The notes under the pieces: model-generated
Told to the model about the DNA's origin: nothing
Seen by the model: only the letters and a program-made list of their open reading frames with translations
The model's database searches: none
Made by a program: the position numbers and the translations under genes
Shown here: positions 25,559-33,536 of the stretch, piece by piece
Numbering within the stretch: position 1 is the stretch's first letter
Layout of the letters: each line of letters starts with the position of its first letter
Source of the DNA: NAT127 sp034717695
GTDB taxonomy: Bacteria > Pseudomonadota > Gammaproteobacteria > Pseudomonadales > Porticoccaceae
Assembly: GCA_034717695.1 (NCBI GenBank)
Contig: JAYELS010000048.1
Coordinates: 62,001 to 126,000, forward strand
Direction: 5' to 3'
Length of the DNA stretch: 64,000 nucleotides

Positions 25559-25915
25559 ATGGCAAGAGTAAAGCGTGGTGTCACCGCACACCGTCGTCAC
25601 AAGAAGGTTCTCAACCTGGCCAAGGGCTACTACGGCGCCCGCAGCCGCGTCTACCGCGTTGCGGTCCAGGCCGTCACCAAGGCCGGTCAGTACGCGTTCC
25701 GCGACCGTCGCGTCAAGAAGCGCACCTTCCGTACCCTGTGGATCGCCCGTATCAATGCCCAGGCCCGCGCCGAAGGCATCACCTACAGCCAGCTGATCGC
25801 CGGTCTCAAGAAGGCGGGCATCCAGCTCGACCGTCGGGTGCTCTCCGATATCGCCATCCACGACAAGCCCGCGTTTGCGTCCATCGTTGACAAAGCGAAG
25901 GCCGCCCTGGCTTGA
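25559..25915 (+). CDS. rplT: 50S ribosomal protein bL20
   Basis: 118-residue 23S rRNA-binding protein needed early in 50S assembly and the repressor of its own operon in E. coli. The sequence is typical: ARVKRGVTAHRRHKKVLNLA, KGYYGARSRVYRVA, YAFRDRRVKKRTFRTLWIAR, and SQLIAGLKKAGIQLDRRVLSDIA. It follows rpmI by 15 nt with a GGGGGAGAA element. An intrinsic terminator separates it from pheS. Confidence 0.97.
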   Translation: MARVKRGVTAHRRHKKVLNLAKGYYGARSRVYRVAVQAVTKAGQYAFRDRRVKKRTFRTLWIARINAQARAEGITYSQLIAGLKKAGIQLDRRVLSDIAIHDKPAFASIVDKAKAALA

Positions 25916-25958
25916 TCGATTGCCGGCTCCCGCCGGCCAGTAAGGCAGTAAACGAATG

Positions 25959-25992
25959 GGGAAAGGGCTGGTGTCCTTTCCCTTTTTTTTTT
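25959..25992 (+). terminator. Intrinsic terminator / possible attenuator between rplT and pheS
   Basis: GGGAAAGG (25959-25966) pairs with CCTTTCCC (25975-25982) around an 8-nt loop and is followed by ten T residues, ending 17 nt before the pheS ATG. An upstream GCCGGC/GCCGGC hairpin (25922-25937) also lies in the gap. Because pheS needs read-through or a promoter inside this short gap, attenuation control of pheST is plausible, as in E. coli. No separate Phe-rich leader peptide with its own stop codon is visible. Confidence 0.85.
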
Positions 25993-26009
25993 CACGAAAG
26001 GAAACTGCA

Positions 26010-27023
26010 ATGGAAAACCTGGCGACCCTCGCCGACGAAGCCATCAATGCCGCCAACGCCGCTCAGGATGAAGCCGCCCTCGATCAGGTGCGGGTCGAGT
26101 ACCTGGGCAAGAAGGGCAAGCTCACCGAGTTGCTGAAGGGCCTCGGCCAGCTCCCCGCCGAGGAGCGCCCCGCTGCTGGCGCCAGGATCAACGAGGCCAA
26201 GGAGCGGGTGCAGGCGCTGATTCAGGTCCGCAAGGCGGCCCTGGAGCAGTCCGCCATCAGCGCCCAGCTGGCGGCGGAGTCCATCGATATCACCCTGGCC
26301 GGTCGCGCCGTGGAGCGGGGCGGCCTGCACCCGGTGACCCGCACCCTGGCCCGCATCGAGGAATTCTTCGTCAATGCGGGCTATCAGGTGGAGGAGGGGC
26401 CGGAGATCGAGGATGACTACCACAACTTCGAGGCCCTCAACATTCCCGCCCATCACCCGGCGCGGGCGATGCACGACACCTTCTACATCAGCGCCTCCAC
26501 GGTGCTGCGCACCCACACCTCCCCGGTGCAGATACGCACCATGGAGCGCCAGGCGCCGCCCATCCGCATCATCTGTCCGGGCCGTGTCTATCGCTGTGAT
26601 TCCGACCTGACCCACACCCCCATGTTCCACCAGGTGGAGGGCCTGGTGGTGGACCGGGACCTGAGCTTTGCCGACCTCAAGGGTACCGTGGATCAGTTCC
26701 TCAAAGCCTTCTTCGAGGCGGATCTGCCGGTGCGGTTCCGGCCCAGTTATTTTCCCTTCACCGAGCCCTCCGCCGAGGTGGATATTCAGTGCACCAACTG
26801 CCGGGGCGCCGGTTGTCGGATCTGCAAGAATACCGGCTGGCTGGAAGTGATGGGTTGCGGGATGGTGCACCCCGCGGTCTTTGCCCACTGTGGCGTCGAC
26901 AGCGAAACCCACAGCGGGTTTGCCTTCGGCATGGGGGTGGAGCGCCTCGCCATGTTGCGCTACGGGGTGACGGATCTGCGTCTCTTCTTCGAGAACGATC
27001 TGCGATTCCTTCGGCAGTTTTGA
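26010..27023 (+). CDS. pheS: Phenylalanine--tRNA ligase alpha subunit
   Basis: Catalytic subunit of the (alpha-beta)2 class II synthetase. The 337 residues comprise an N-terminal coiled coil (1-85), then the core with HPVTRTLARIEEFF, motif 2 GRVYRCDSDLTHTPMFHQVEGL, the Phe-pocket region FTEPSAEVDIQC and motif 3 GFAFGMGVERLAMLRYGV. The ATG at 26010 follows GAAAGGAAAC; an in-frame ATG at 25956 would add 18 residues encoded by the terminator hairpin and T tract and is rejected. pheT follows 57 nt downstream. Confidence 0.97.
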   Translation: MENLATLADEAINAANAAQDEAALDQVRVEYLGKKGKLTELLKGLGQLPAEERPAAGARINEAKERVQALIQVRKAALEQSAISAQLAAESIDITLAGRAVERGGLHPVTRTLARIEEFFVNAGYQVEEGPEIEDDYHNFEALNIPAHHPARAMHDTFYISASTVLRTHTSPVQIRTMERQAPPIRIICPGRVYRCDSDLTHTPMFHQVEGLVVDRDLSFADLKGTVDQFLKAFFEADLPVRFRPSYFPFTEPSAEVDIQCTNCRGAGCRICKNTGWLEVMGCGMVHPAVFAHCGVDSETHSGFAFGMGVERLAMLRYGVTDLRLFFENDLRFLRQF

Positions 27024-27080
27024 TTTTAATCAATACGTTGCAGATTTTTTGTCAGCCAATTACCAAGGTTCTTTCCCGTT

Positions 27081-29465
27081 ATGAAATTCAGTGAATCCTG
27101 GCTCAGGGAGTGGGTGAATCCCCCGGTGGATAGCGCAGAACTGGTGAGTCGCCTCACCATGGCCGGCCTCGAGGTCGATTCGGTGGAGCCGGTGGCACCG
27201 CCCTTCGACGGCGTGGTGGTGGGGGAAATCATCGCCATTGCGCCCCATCCCGATGCCGACAAGTTGCGGGTCTGCCAGGTGGCCGGTGGCGCCGAGGGCC
27301 CGGTCCAGGTGGTCTGCGGTGCCCCCAACGCCCGCCAGGGTCTGAAGGTGGCGTTCGCCACCCTCGGCGCGACCCTGCCCGGGGACTTCAGGATTCGCCG
27401 TGCCAAGCTGCGGGGGGTGGAGTCCTTCGGCATGCTCTGTGCCGAGAAGGAGTTGGGGGTGTCCGACGCCGACGCCGGGCTCTGGGAATTGCCGGCGGAG
27501 GCACCGGTGGGGGAGAACCTTCGGGACTACCTGGATCTCGACGACAACCTGATCGAGGTGGATCTGACGCCTAACAGGGGTGATTGTCTTAGTATCAATG
27601 GGTTGGCTCGCGAAGTTGGAGTGCTTTGTAATATCGGGGTGGCGGTGCCCCCCACGGCACCGGTGGCCGCTGTCCGGGATGACAGCTTCCCGGTGCGTCT
27701 GGATGCCGGTGGGCGCTGCCCCCGGTATGCCGGCCGGGTCATTCGCGGGGTGGATATTTCCCGCCCGAGCCCCCGCTGGCTGGTGGAGAAGCTGGCCCGC
27801 AGCGGTGTGCGCAGCATCGATGGGGTGGTGGATGTCACCAACTTCGTGCTCCTCGAACTCGGTCAGCCCATGCACGCCTTCGATCTCGCCCGCTTGAGCG
27901 GCGGGATTCGGGTGCGCACCAGCCGCGCCGGCGAGGAAATCGTCCTGCTCGATGACAGCAAGCGCACCCTGAACGAGGGAACCCTGCTGATCACTGACGA
28001 GTCCGGCCCCATCGCCCTGGCGGGAATCATGGGCGGCGCCGCCACGGCGGTATCCGCGACCACCCGGGATATTTTCCTGGAAAGCGCCTTCTTCGACCCC
28101 ATGGCGGTGGTGGGTCAGGCTCGCCAGTACGGCCTGCACACCGATTCCTCCCACCGCTTCGAACGGGGCGTGGACCCGGAGCTGTGCCGGCTCGCCATCG
28201 AGCGGGCGACGGCACTGCTGGTGGAGATCGTCGGCGGCGAACCCGGCCCGGTGGTGGTAAGCGAGTTGCCGGACGATTTGCCCGAGGCGAGGACCCTGCG
28301 ACTGCGGCGGGCACGCCTGGCCCGGCAACTGGCCTGTGATCTCGATGAGGGAACGGTCACCGGGATCTTTGCAAGGCTTGGTTGCGAGGTGCTTGAGGCC
28401 GACGCCGAGGGCTGGACGGTGCGGGTCCCCAGCTGGCGTTTCGACATCGCCATCGAGGTGGACCTGATCGAGGAGATCGCCCGGGTCCACGGCTACAACA
28501 ACCTGCCCTCCCGGGTGCTGGCCGCGCCCATCGCCATCGCCCCCCGGGACGAATCCCGCCTGCCGGTGGCCCGGTTGCGCCATGAACTCGCCGCCCGGGG
28601 TTTCCGCGAGGCCATCACCTACAGCTTTGTCGATCCCAAGGTTCAGCAGCTGGTGGATCCCGACGCCCGCCCGGTGGAAGTGGCCAACCCCATCTCCAGC
28701 GACATGGCGGTGATGCGCACCTCCCTCTGGGCTGGTCTCATTCCGGTACTGGCGCGCAACCTCAATCGCCAGCAGAGCCGGATCTACCTGTTCGAGACCG
28801 GTTTGCGCTTCGTCGAGGATGCCGGCGGGGAGCTGGCACAGGAGCCGATGATCGCGGGCCTGATACAGGGGGAACGCCATGTCGAGGGCTGGACGGGCGG
28901 CAAGGAGCGAGTGGATTTTTACGATCTCAAGGGCCATGTCGAGGCGCTGCTGCAACTGGGTGGCGAGCCGGAAGCCTATCGTTTCGTCCCCGCCTCACAC
29001 CCGGCCCTCCATCCCGGCCAGAGCGCTGCCCTGTGGCGCGGCGCGGAGCTGGTGGGCCATCTCGGTCGCCTCCATCCCGGGGTGCAGAAGCAGCTCGATA
29101 TCGACCATCCCGTCTACCTGTTCGAGTTGCGCCTGGCGCCCCTTCGCCAGGCCGCCGTGCCCCGTTTCCGCGAGATCAGCCGGTTTCCCGGTGTGCGCCG
29201 CGACATCGCTGTCCTGGTGGACGAGGCGGTGCCCGCCCAGGCGCTGCTCGATGCCGTGCGGGGCGCCGCGGGGGATTTGCTGTCCGAACTTAGAATCTTT
29301 GACGTTTATCAGGGCAAAGGTGTTGAAACTACACGAAAAAGCGTTGCCATGAGCTTGACCTTTCAGGATGAATCGCGCACCCTAAATGAGGCCGAAATTG
29401 CGGCGGCAATGGACGCCGTGGTGGCGGCACTCAACGATAAGTTTCAGGGCACGCTGAGGGGGTAA
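27081..29465 (+). CDS. pheT: Phenylalanine--tRNA ligase beta subunit
   Basis: Structural, editing and tRNA-binding subunit of PheRS. The 794-residue length is standard. It has the start MKFSESWLREWVNPPV, an N-terminal EMAP-like tRNA-binding domain (about 40-150; GVVVGEIIAIAPHPDADKL), the B3/B4 editing domain (SIDGVVDVTNFVLLELGQPMHAFD), the B5 domain, a catalytic-like module (RLPVARLRHELAARGFREAITYSFVD) and the C-terminal RNP-like anticodon-binding domain beginning PRFREISRFPGVRRDIAVLVDE. Two short adenine/thymine-richer patches interrupt the otherwise GC-rich coding bias. ihfA begins 4 nt after its stop. Confidence 0.97.
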   Translation: MKFSESWLREWVNPPVDSAELVSRLTMAGLEVDSVEPVAPPFDGVVVGEIIAIAPHPDADKLRVCQVAGGAEGPVQVVCGAPNARQGLKVAFATLGATLPGDFRIRRAKLRGVESFGMLCAEKELGVSDADAGLWELPAEAPVGENLRDYLDLDDNLIEVDLTPNRGDCLSINGLAREVGVLCNIGVAVPPTAPVAAVRDDSFPVRLDAGGRCPRYAGRVIRGVDISRPSPRWLVEKLARSGVRSIDGVVDVTNFVLLELGQPMHAFDLARLSGGIRVRTSRAGEEIVLLDDSKRTLNEGTLLITDESGPIALAGIMGGAATAVSATTRDIFLESAFFDPMAVVGQARQYGLHTDSSHRFERGVDPELCRLAIERATALLVEIVGGEPGPVVVSELPDDLPEARTLRLRRARLARQLACDLDEGTVTGIFARLGCEVLEADAEGWTVRVPSWRFDIAIEVDLIEEIARVHGYNNLPSRVLAAPIAIAPRDESRLPVARLRHELAARGFREAITYSFVDPKVQQLVDPDARPVEVANPISSDMAVMRTSLWAGLIPVLARNLNRQQSRIYLFETGLRFVEDAGGELAQEPMIAGLIQGERHVEGWTGGKERVDFYDLKGHVEALLQLGGEPEAYRFVPASHPALHPGQSAALWRGAELVGHLGRLHPGVQKQLDIDHPVYLFELRLAPLRQAAVPRFREISRFPGVRRDIAVLVDEAVPAQALLDAVRGAAGDLLSELRIFDVYQGKGVETTRKSVAMSLTFQDESRTLNEAEIAAAMDAVVAALNDKFQGTLRG

Positions 29466-29469
29466 GTGG

Positions 29470-29769
29470 ATGTCAGCCTTGACCAAAGCCGACATGGCGG
29501 AAATGTTGTTTGAAGAGCTCGGTCTCAACAAGCGCGAGGCGAAGGAAATCGTCGAAAGTTTCTTCGAGGAAATCCGCCGGGCCCTGGAAAACAACGAACA
29601 GGTCAAGCTCTCCGGCTTCGGCAACTTCGATCTGCGTGACAAGAGCACCCGCCCGGGGCGCAACCCCAAGACCGGCGAGGAGATCCCCATCACCGCCAGG
29701 CGCGTCGTGACCTTCAAGCCGGGGCAGAAACTCAAGGCCAGGGTGGAAAGCTATGCTGGAACCAAGTAA
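29470..29769 (+). CDS. ihfA: Integration host factor subunit alpha
   Basis: DNA-bending HU-family protein that acts as a heterodimer with IhfB in transcription, replication and recombination. The 99-residue sequence has the typical MSALTKADMAEMLFEELGLN start, FFEEIRRALENNEQVKLSGFGNFDLRDK, and the DNA-intercalating arm RPGRNPKTGEEIPI with its proline. It lies 4 nt after pheT, the usual gammaproteobacterial arrangement, and overlaps the MerR-type gene by 17 nt. Confidence 0.97.
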   Translation: MSALTKADMAEMLFEELGLNKREAKEIVESFFEEIRRALENNEQVKLSGFGNFDLRDKSTRPGRNPKTGEEIPITARRVVTFKPGQKLKARVESYAGTK

Positions 29770-30109
29770 CAACGAACAGCTCCCACCGATTCCCGGCAAG
29801 CGCTATTTCACCATCGGTGAAGTCAGCGAGTTGTGCGATGTGAAGCCCCATGTGCTGCGCTATTGGGAACAGGAGTTTCCCATGCTCAACCCGGTCAAGC
29901 GCCGCGGCAATCGCCGCTACTACCAGCGTCAGGATGTGTTGCTGATCCGCCAGATCCGCTCGTTGCTGTACGACCAGGGCTTTACCATCGGCGGGGCGCG
30001 GCAGCGGCTCGGCGGCGAGGATGCCAAGGAAGAAGCCACCCAGGTGCGCCAGCTGATCACCCAGACCATCAGTGAGCTCGAGGATATTCTCTCCGCGCTG
30101 AAAGGCTAA
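29753..30109 (+). CDS. MerR-family transcriptional regulator
   Basis: 118-residue regulator with an N-terminal winged helix-turn-helix of MerR type (about 17-88): RYFTIGEVSELCDVKPHVLRYWEQEF, then VKRRGNRRYYQRQDVLLIRQIRSLLYDQGFTI. A short C-terminal coiled coil (95-117) serves for dimerisation. There are no Cys ligands, so no metal sensing is expected. The ATG at 29753 lies inside ihfA, with GGGTGGAAAG upstream, implying coupled translation. Genes of this type are a fixed neighbour of ihfA and tRNA-Pro in many gammaproteobacteria; the regulon is not defined by sequence. Confidence 0.9.
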   Translation: MLEPSNNEQLPPIPGKRYFTIGEVSELCDVKPHVLRYWEQEFPMLNPVKRRGNRRYYQRQDVLLIRQIRSLLYDQGFTIGGARQRLGGEDAKEEATQVRQLITQTISELEDILSALKG

Positions 30110-30126
30110 ATCCCCGGGAAATCGGC

Positions 30127-30154
30127 TTGCAATGACGGCTGAATCCAGTATGAT
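30127..30154 (+). promoter_or_regulatory. Promoter of tRNA-Pro
   Basis: TTGCAA (30127-30132) and TATGAT (30149-30154) with a 16-bp spacer, 33 nt upstream of the tRNA gene and just after the MerR gene. Confidence 0.65.
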
Positions 30155-30187
30155 TGCGGCCTCTTGAAACCAGCACCATTCAAGAAT

Positions 30188-30264
30188 CGGAGCGTAGCGC
30201 AGCCTGGTAGCGCACTACACTGGGGGTGTAGTGGTCGTGGGTTCAAATCCCGCCGCTCCGACCA
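30188..30264 (+). tRNA. tRNA-Pro (GGG)
   Basis: 77-nt cloverleaf: acceptor CGGAGCG with CGCTCCG, discriminator A and encoded CCA. The anticodon stem CTACA/TGTAG encloses loop CTGGGGG, giving anticodon GGG. The T-arm is CGTGGGTTCAAATCCCGCC. Confidence 0.96.
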
Positions 30265-30278
30265 ATAAACCCGCGAAG

Positions 30279-30307
30279 GGCCAGAGCGTCAACACTCTGG
30301 CCTTTTT
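30279..30307 (+). terminator. Intrinsic terminator after tRNA-Pro
   Basis: GGCCAGAG (30279-30286) pairs with CTCTGGCC (30295-30302) around an 8-nt loop, followed by five T residues. Confidence 0.93.
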
Positions 30308-30396
30308 GCTTTTTAGGCCCTGAACGGGCCCGGCGTTTGGCCCCGCGGTCCCTCGCGGGGGTAAAGTCTGAACCCTCGATAGGGTGGGATCATGCC

Positions 30397-31152
30397 GTGA
30401 ATCGCCGCGCCCCCGTGATGCTCCTTTCTGTGCTCCTGGCCCTGGGCTTCCTGGTGGTCGTGGATCCCATTCCCCAGCCCCTTGCCTACCATGCCTTTGC
30501 CGACACCCGTCGTCTGCTGGGTATCGACCATGGCTGGAATGTGCTGTCGAATCTGGGCTTTCTGGTGGTGGGTATCTGGGGGTTGGTCGCAGATTGGCGG
30601 GGCAGGCTCGTCCATGATGCCGTGCCCGGATTTCCCCAGTGGCGGTTGTTCTTCGCCGGTGTGGCCCTGACGGGATTGGGATCGGCCTGGTATCACCTCG
30701 ATCCGAGCAACGCTACCCTGCTGTGGGACCGGTTGCCGATGGCCGTGGCATTCATGGCCCTGACCACGGCGCTGTTGTCCGAGCTGTGGGGCAGGGAGCT
30801 ACAGCGACGCCTCCTTTACCCACTGCTGCTGGCGGGCATCGGCTCGGTGCTCTACTGGCACTTTACGGAGTCCGAGGGCGCGGGGGATCTGCGTCCCTAT
30901 CTTCTGGTTCAGTTTCTGCCGATGCTGATCATTCCCCTCGCGGTATTCACGGGGCGCCCGCGCTATACCCGGGCGGGCGATCTTGGCTGGGTGTTTGGCG
31001 GCTATGGCCTTGCCAAGGTGCTGGAAATGCTGGATGGCCCCATCCAGGCGGCCCTGGGGGTGGTCAGTGGCCACAGCCTCAAGCACCTGGTCGCCGCCCT
31101 CGCGGCGGGCGCGGTGCTGGCGATGCTCCACCGCCGGCGCCCCCTGGGGTGA
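30397..31152 (+). CDS. Ceramidase-like (alkaline ceramidase/CREST-type) membrane protein
   Basis: A 251-residue polytopic membrane protein with about seven hydrophobic segments. It carries the metal-site pattern of alkaline ceramidases: S-x3-H in GSAWYHLDPSNATLLWDRLP and H-x3-H in SGHSLKHLVAAL near the C-terminus, plus the intervening Asp. In eukaryotic ACER enzymes these residues hold the zinc that hydrolyses the ceramide amide. Whether the bacterial protein cuts sphingolipids or another lipid amide is unknown. The GTG at 30397 (GGTGGG upstream) is preferred; ATG at 30418 is the alternative. Monocistronic, between tRNA-Pro and the rsd-like gene. Confidence 0.75.
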   Translation: MNRRAPVMLLSVLLALGFLVVVDPIPQPLAYHAFADTRRLLGIDHGWNVLSNLGFLVVGIWGLVADWRGRLVHDAVPGFPQWRLFFAGVALTGLGSAWYHLDPSNATLLWDRLPMAVAFMALTTALLSELWGRELQRRLLYPLLLAGIGSVLYWHFTESEGAGDLRPYLLVQFLPMLIIPLAVFTGRPRYTRAGDLGWVFGGYGLAKVLEMLDGPIQAALGVVSGHSLKHLVAALAAGAVLAMLHRRRPLG

Positions 31153-31257
31153 GATTGGGGCCGTGGCGATGCTCCCGAGGTTCGTCAAGCCCTGTGGGGT
31201 TTGCGTAATGCCCCTGGCTTGCATAAGCTGGAGCCTCGCCACCACCGGGGGAATTTC

Positions 31258-31728
31258 ATGCTCAATCAATCGCAACAGGCATTGCAGCGCTGGAAGGGGT
31301 TTGACGAGGCGATTGATCGCTGGCTGGAGGAGCGCCACCAACTGATCGTGCTGCTCAGCGATTTTGCCACCCGGCGGGATTTCGACGTCCACCATCCCCA
31401 GCTTGCCCGCCGCCTTGCCGCCTTCAGGTCCCTGCTGATCGATTACATTTCCGCCGGGCACTTCGAGTTCTACCAGCGTCTGCTCGACGAGGGCAGGGAG
31501 TTTCACGACGAGCAGGCTGTTGCCCTCGGCGGCAAGTTGCTCCGCGCCATCGAGGGCAGCACCCAGTTGGCGCTGGCGTTCGACGAGAAATACGATGCCG
31601 GCGGCGGGTTTGCCGAACTGGAGCAGGATCTCTCGGCGCTGGCGGAGTCCCTGGTGGCGCGCTTTGGCGCCGAGGATCAGATGATCCGGGTGCTCCACGA
31701 TGCCCATCTGGCGGGTAAAACCGCCTGA
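31258..31728 (+). CDS. rsd: Rsd/AlgQ-family anti-sigma-70 factor
   Basis: Binds the housekeeping sigma factor and favours use of alternative sigmas such as RpoS; in Pseudomonas the homologue AlgQ affects alginate and siderophore genes. The 156-residue all-helical protein begins MLNQSQQALQRWKGFDEAID, followed by RWLEERHQLIVLLSDF and LLIDYISAGHFEFYQRLLDEG, which are diagnostic. The ATG at 31258 follows GGGGGAA. Monocistronic. Confidence 0.85.
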   Translation: MLNQSQQALQRWKGFDEAIDRWLEERHQLIVLLSDFATRRDFDVHHPQLARRLAAFRSLLIDYISAGHFEFYQRLLDEGREFHDEQAVALGGKLLRAIEGSTQLALAFDEKYDAGGGFAELEQDLSALAESLVARFGAEDQMIRVLHDAHLAGKTA

Positions 31729-31789
31729 GGGAGCGCACACGTCACCCCGGGCGCGGGGATCCCTTCGCCGCTGTCCGCCCCCGCCCCGG

Positions 31790-32212
31790 TCATTCCTCCG
31801 CCCCGTCGCTGCTGGTCGACGGGCCGTAGAGGCCATCCCCGAAAGTCCGCTGCACATAGGCCGTGTCGAAGTACTCCCTGAAGCGGTGGATCAGTCCGTC
31901 GCGGAACTCCAGCACGTGATGGTAGCTGTTGCGATAGGGCCTGCTGTCCGCGAGGATCATGTCACCCACTGCTTCCACGCAGACCTTGTCGCCTTCCGCC
32001 ACCGTGTCGAGAATGGTGAGCCTCGCCGAGCGGTGCCCGCCCTCGGTTTGGTGGGCAATTTCGCGGACCCGCTCGTGGGACATGTCCCCCTGGCCGATGA
32101 TCCACCAGCGCGCCTCGGGGTGAAAGTAGGCGTCGGCGCTGTCGAAATGATGCTCGAAGAGCGCCCGCATGGCCTTGATGGCGGTGGCGCGGTTTTGCTC
32201 GATGTCGGACAC
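31790..32212 (-). CDS. NTF2-fold / SnoaL-like protein
   Basis: A 140-residue single-domain protein of the NTF2-like superfamily (SnoaL-like), ending in GLIHRFREYFDTAYVQRTFG. The catalytic R-x-D pair of limonene-epoxide hydrolases is absent, so a different or non-enzymatic role is likely. Last gene of a five-gene minus-strand unit (35429 to 31790); 19 nt separate it from the VOC gene. Confidence 0.7.
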   Translation of the reverse strand: MSDIEQNRATAIKAMRALFEHHFDSADAYFHPEARWWIIGQGDMSHERVREIAHQTEGGHRSARLTILDTVAEGDKVCVEAVGDMILADSRPYRNSYHHVLEFRDGLIHRFREYFDTAYVQRTFGDGLYGPSTSSDGAEE

Positions 32213-32231
32213 GATGACCTCCCGGGCGGGA

Positions 32232-33050
32232 TCAGTGCCTGCCGATGATTTCGTCGTCGGCGCTGGCGGGATAGATGCTCAAGGGGACGCGCTGCACGGT
32301 GGCGCCAAAATAGTAGGCATTGCCGCCGCTGGCGAGGGGGCGGACGTGGCGAACCGGATACCCCGCCGCTTCGATCCGCCGGCGGCTCGCTTCCACGTCA
32401 TCCACCGCAAACTCGATGGCCGCCAGCGGCAGCTCGTAGTCCGCCAGCCGTTCCGGGGCGGGGCCTTCCACCAGCTTTACCCTGTGGGGGCCCACCAGGG
32501 CCCGGGCGCCGAGGCCCGCCGGGTCGGTATCGACGAAGGTCATCCCGAACAGTTCGGAGAGGTCGTCAGCCACTCCGGCGAGGTTGTCGACGATCAGGCT
32601 GACGCAGCCGATCTTGGGGTTGGGGGCGGCGTCCAGCTCGCGAAAGGGGCCGTCGAGGCGCATCTGGGCCTCGTTGTCCCCCGCCGTGCACACCATCAGG
32701 GGCAGGCCGTGAAAATCCCGGCCAAAGAGGTACTCGTAGGCCCCGGGGGCCGGCAGGAAGTTGTTGACGATGGGCCTGTAGCCCCGGGCCTCGAACTTGC
32801 GGCGGGTTTCCTCGGCATCGGCGACATCGATGGCCACTTCGATAAGGCGACCGAAGCTGGCGAAGGGTACCGCCTCGTGCAACTGGATGGGTTCCAGGCC
32901 GTGCTCGCCGAAGGTCACGGTGATGCTGGAAAATTCCTTGTCGAGGGACGGCGAGACGAAGCGGATACCGAGCAGGGCGCCCAGTTCCTCGGTGAAGCTG
33001 GCCATGTCGTCGGCGATCACGGCGATGCGGCAGAATTTGGCTGTGGTCAT
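32232..33050 (-). CDS. VOC (glyoxalase/dioxygenase superfamily) protein, two domains
   Basis: A 272-residue protein with two tandem vicinal-oxygen-chelate modules. The first (about 4-125) starts FCRIAVIADDMASFTEELGALLGI; the second (about 145-260) starts IGCVSLIVDNLAGVADDLSELFGM. Each has the beta-alpha-beta3 pattern, the second ending YYFGATVQRVPLSIY. The metal-binding His/Glu residues of glyoxalase I or extradiol dioxygenases are not obvious at the usual places, so a binding or resistance-type function is possible. The ATG at 33050 is used; an in-frame start at 33110 would overlap the upstream gene. Fourth gene of the five-gene unit. Confidence 0.7.
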   Translation of the reverse strand: MTTAKFCRIAVIADDMASFTEELGALLGIRFVSPSLDKEFSSITVTFGEHGLEPIQLHEAVPFASFGRLIEVAIDVADAEETRRKFEARGYRPIVNNFLPAPGAYEYLFGRDFHGLPLMVCTAGDNEAQMRLDGPFRELDAAPNPKIGCVSLIVDNLAGVADDLSELFGMTFVDTDPAGLGARALVGPHRVKLVEGPAPERLADYELPLAAIEFAVDDVEASRRRIEAAGYPVRHVRPLASGGNAYYFGATVQRVPLSIYPASADDEIIGRH

Positions 33051-33106
33051 GGGATATCTCGCGCTGGTGTGGAAGGGGAAAACAACGGGGGATTTGATCG
33101 GCAACG

Positions 33107-33499
33107 TCATCCTCGGGTGCCGAAAACCTCCCGGGCAAGGGCTGTGTCCATGTACTCGCAGGCGCGAATGATCAGGCCGCCGTCGAACTCGAACAGATAA
33201 TGGTAGCGATTGTTGTAGTCGCGGCCATCGTGGAACCGAAATTCCCCGGCCGCTTCCACCGCCACTCGGTTGGCCTCGGCGGTGGTGTGGCGGACCTTCA
33301 GGCGCCGGCTGTGACTCAAGGCGATGGTGTGGGCAAGGCTTTCCAGGAATGCCTCGCGACCATAGGCGCCAAAGCCCGGGATCTCCCAGCTGGCGGCGGG
33401 GGAGAGTGTTGCCCGCACCGCCGCGATATCCCCCGCCTCGATCCCCCGCAACAGGGCCAGGGCGATCGCCACCGGGGTTTGCTGTCCGCCGTCGCTCAT
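33107..33499 (-). CDS. NTF2-fold protein (SnoaL-like)
   Basis: A 130-residue protein with typical NTF2-superfamily features: ALLRGIEAGDIAAVRATLSP at the N-terminus, SWEIPGFGAYGREAFL, and the end YLFEFDGGLIIRACEYMDTALAREVFG. The Arg-x-Asp pair of epoxide hydrolases is not present. Its end closely resembles that of the 31790 gene, so the two are likely distant paralogues within one operon. The ATG at 33499 lies 37 nt downstream of the phosphotransferase stop. Confidence 0.68.
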   Translation of the reverse strand: MSDGGQQTPVAIALALLRGIEAGDIAAVRATLSPAASWEIPGFGAYGREAFLESLAHTIALSHSRRLKVRHTTAEANRVAVEAAGEFRFHDGRDYNNRYHYLFEFDGGLIIRACEYMDTALAREVFGTRG

Positions 33500-33536
33500 G
33501 GGTGTCGGCTGCCTTTGTCCACCGGGCCCCGCATCC

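Noticed and set aside
25956..26009. Longer pheS start or a Phe-rich leader peptide
   Set aside because: The Phe codons are the T tract of the terminator. The frame runs straight into pheS without a stop, so it is not a separate leader, and the canonical N-terminus is at 26010.
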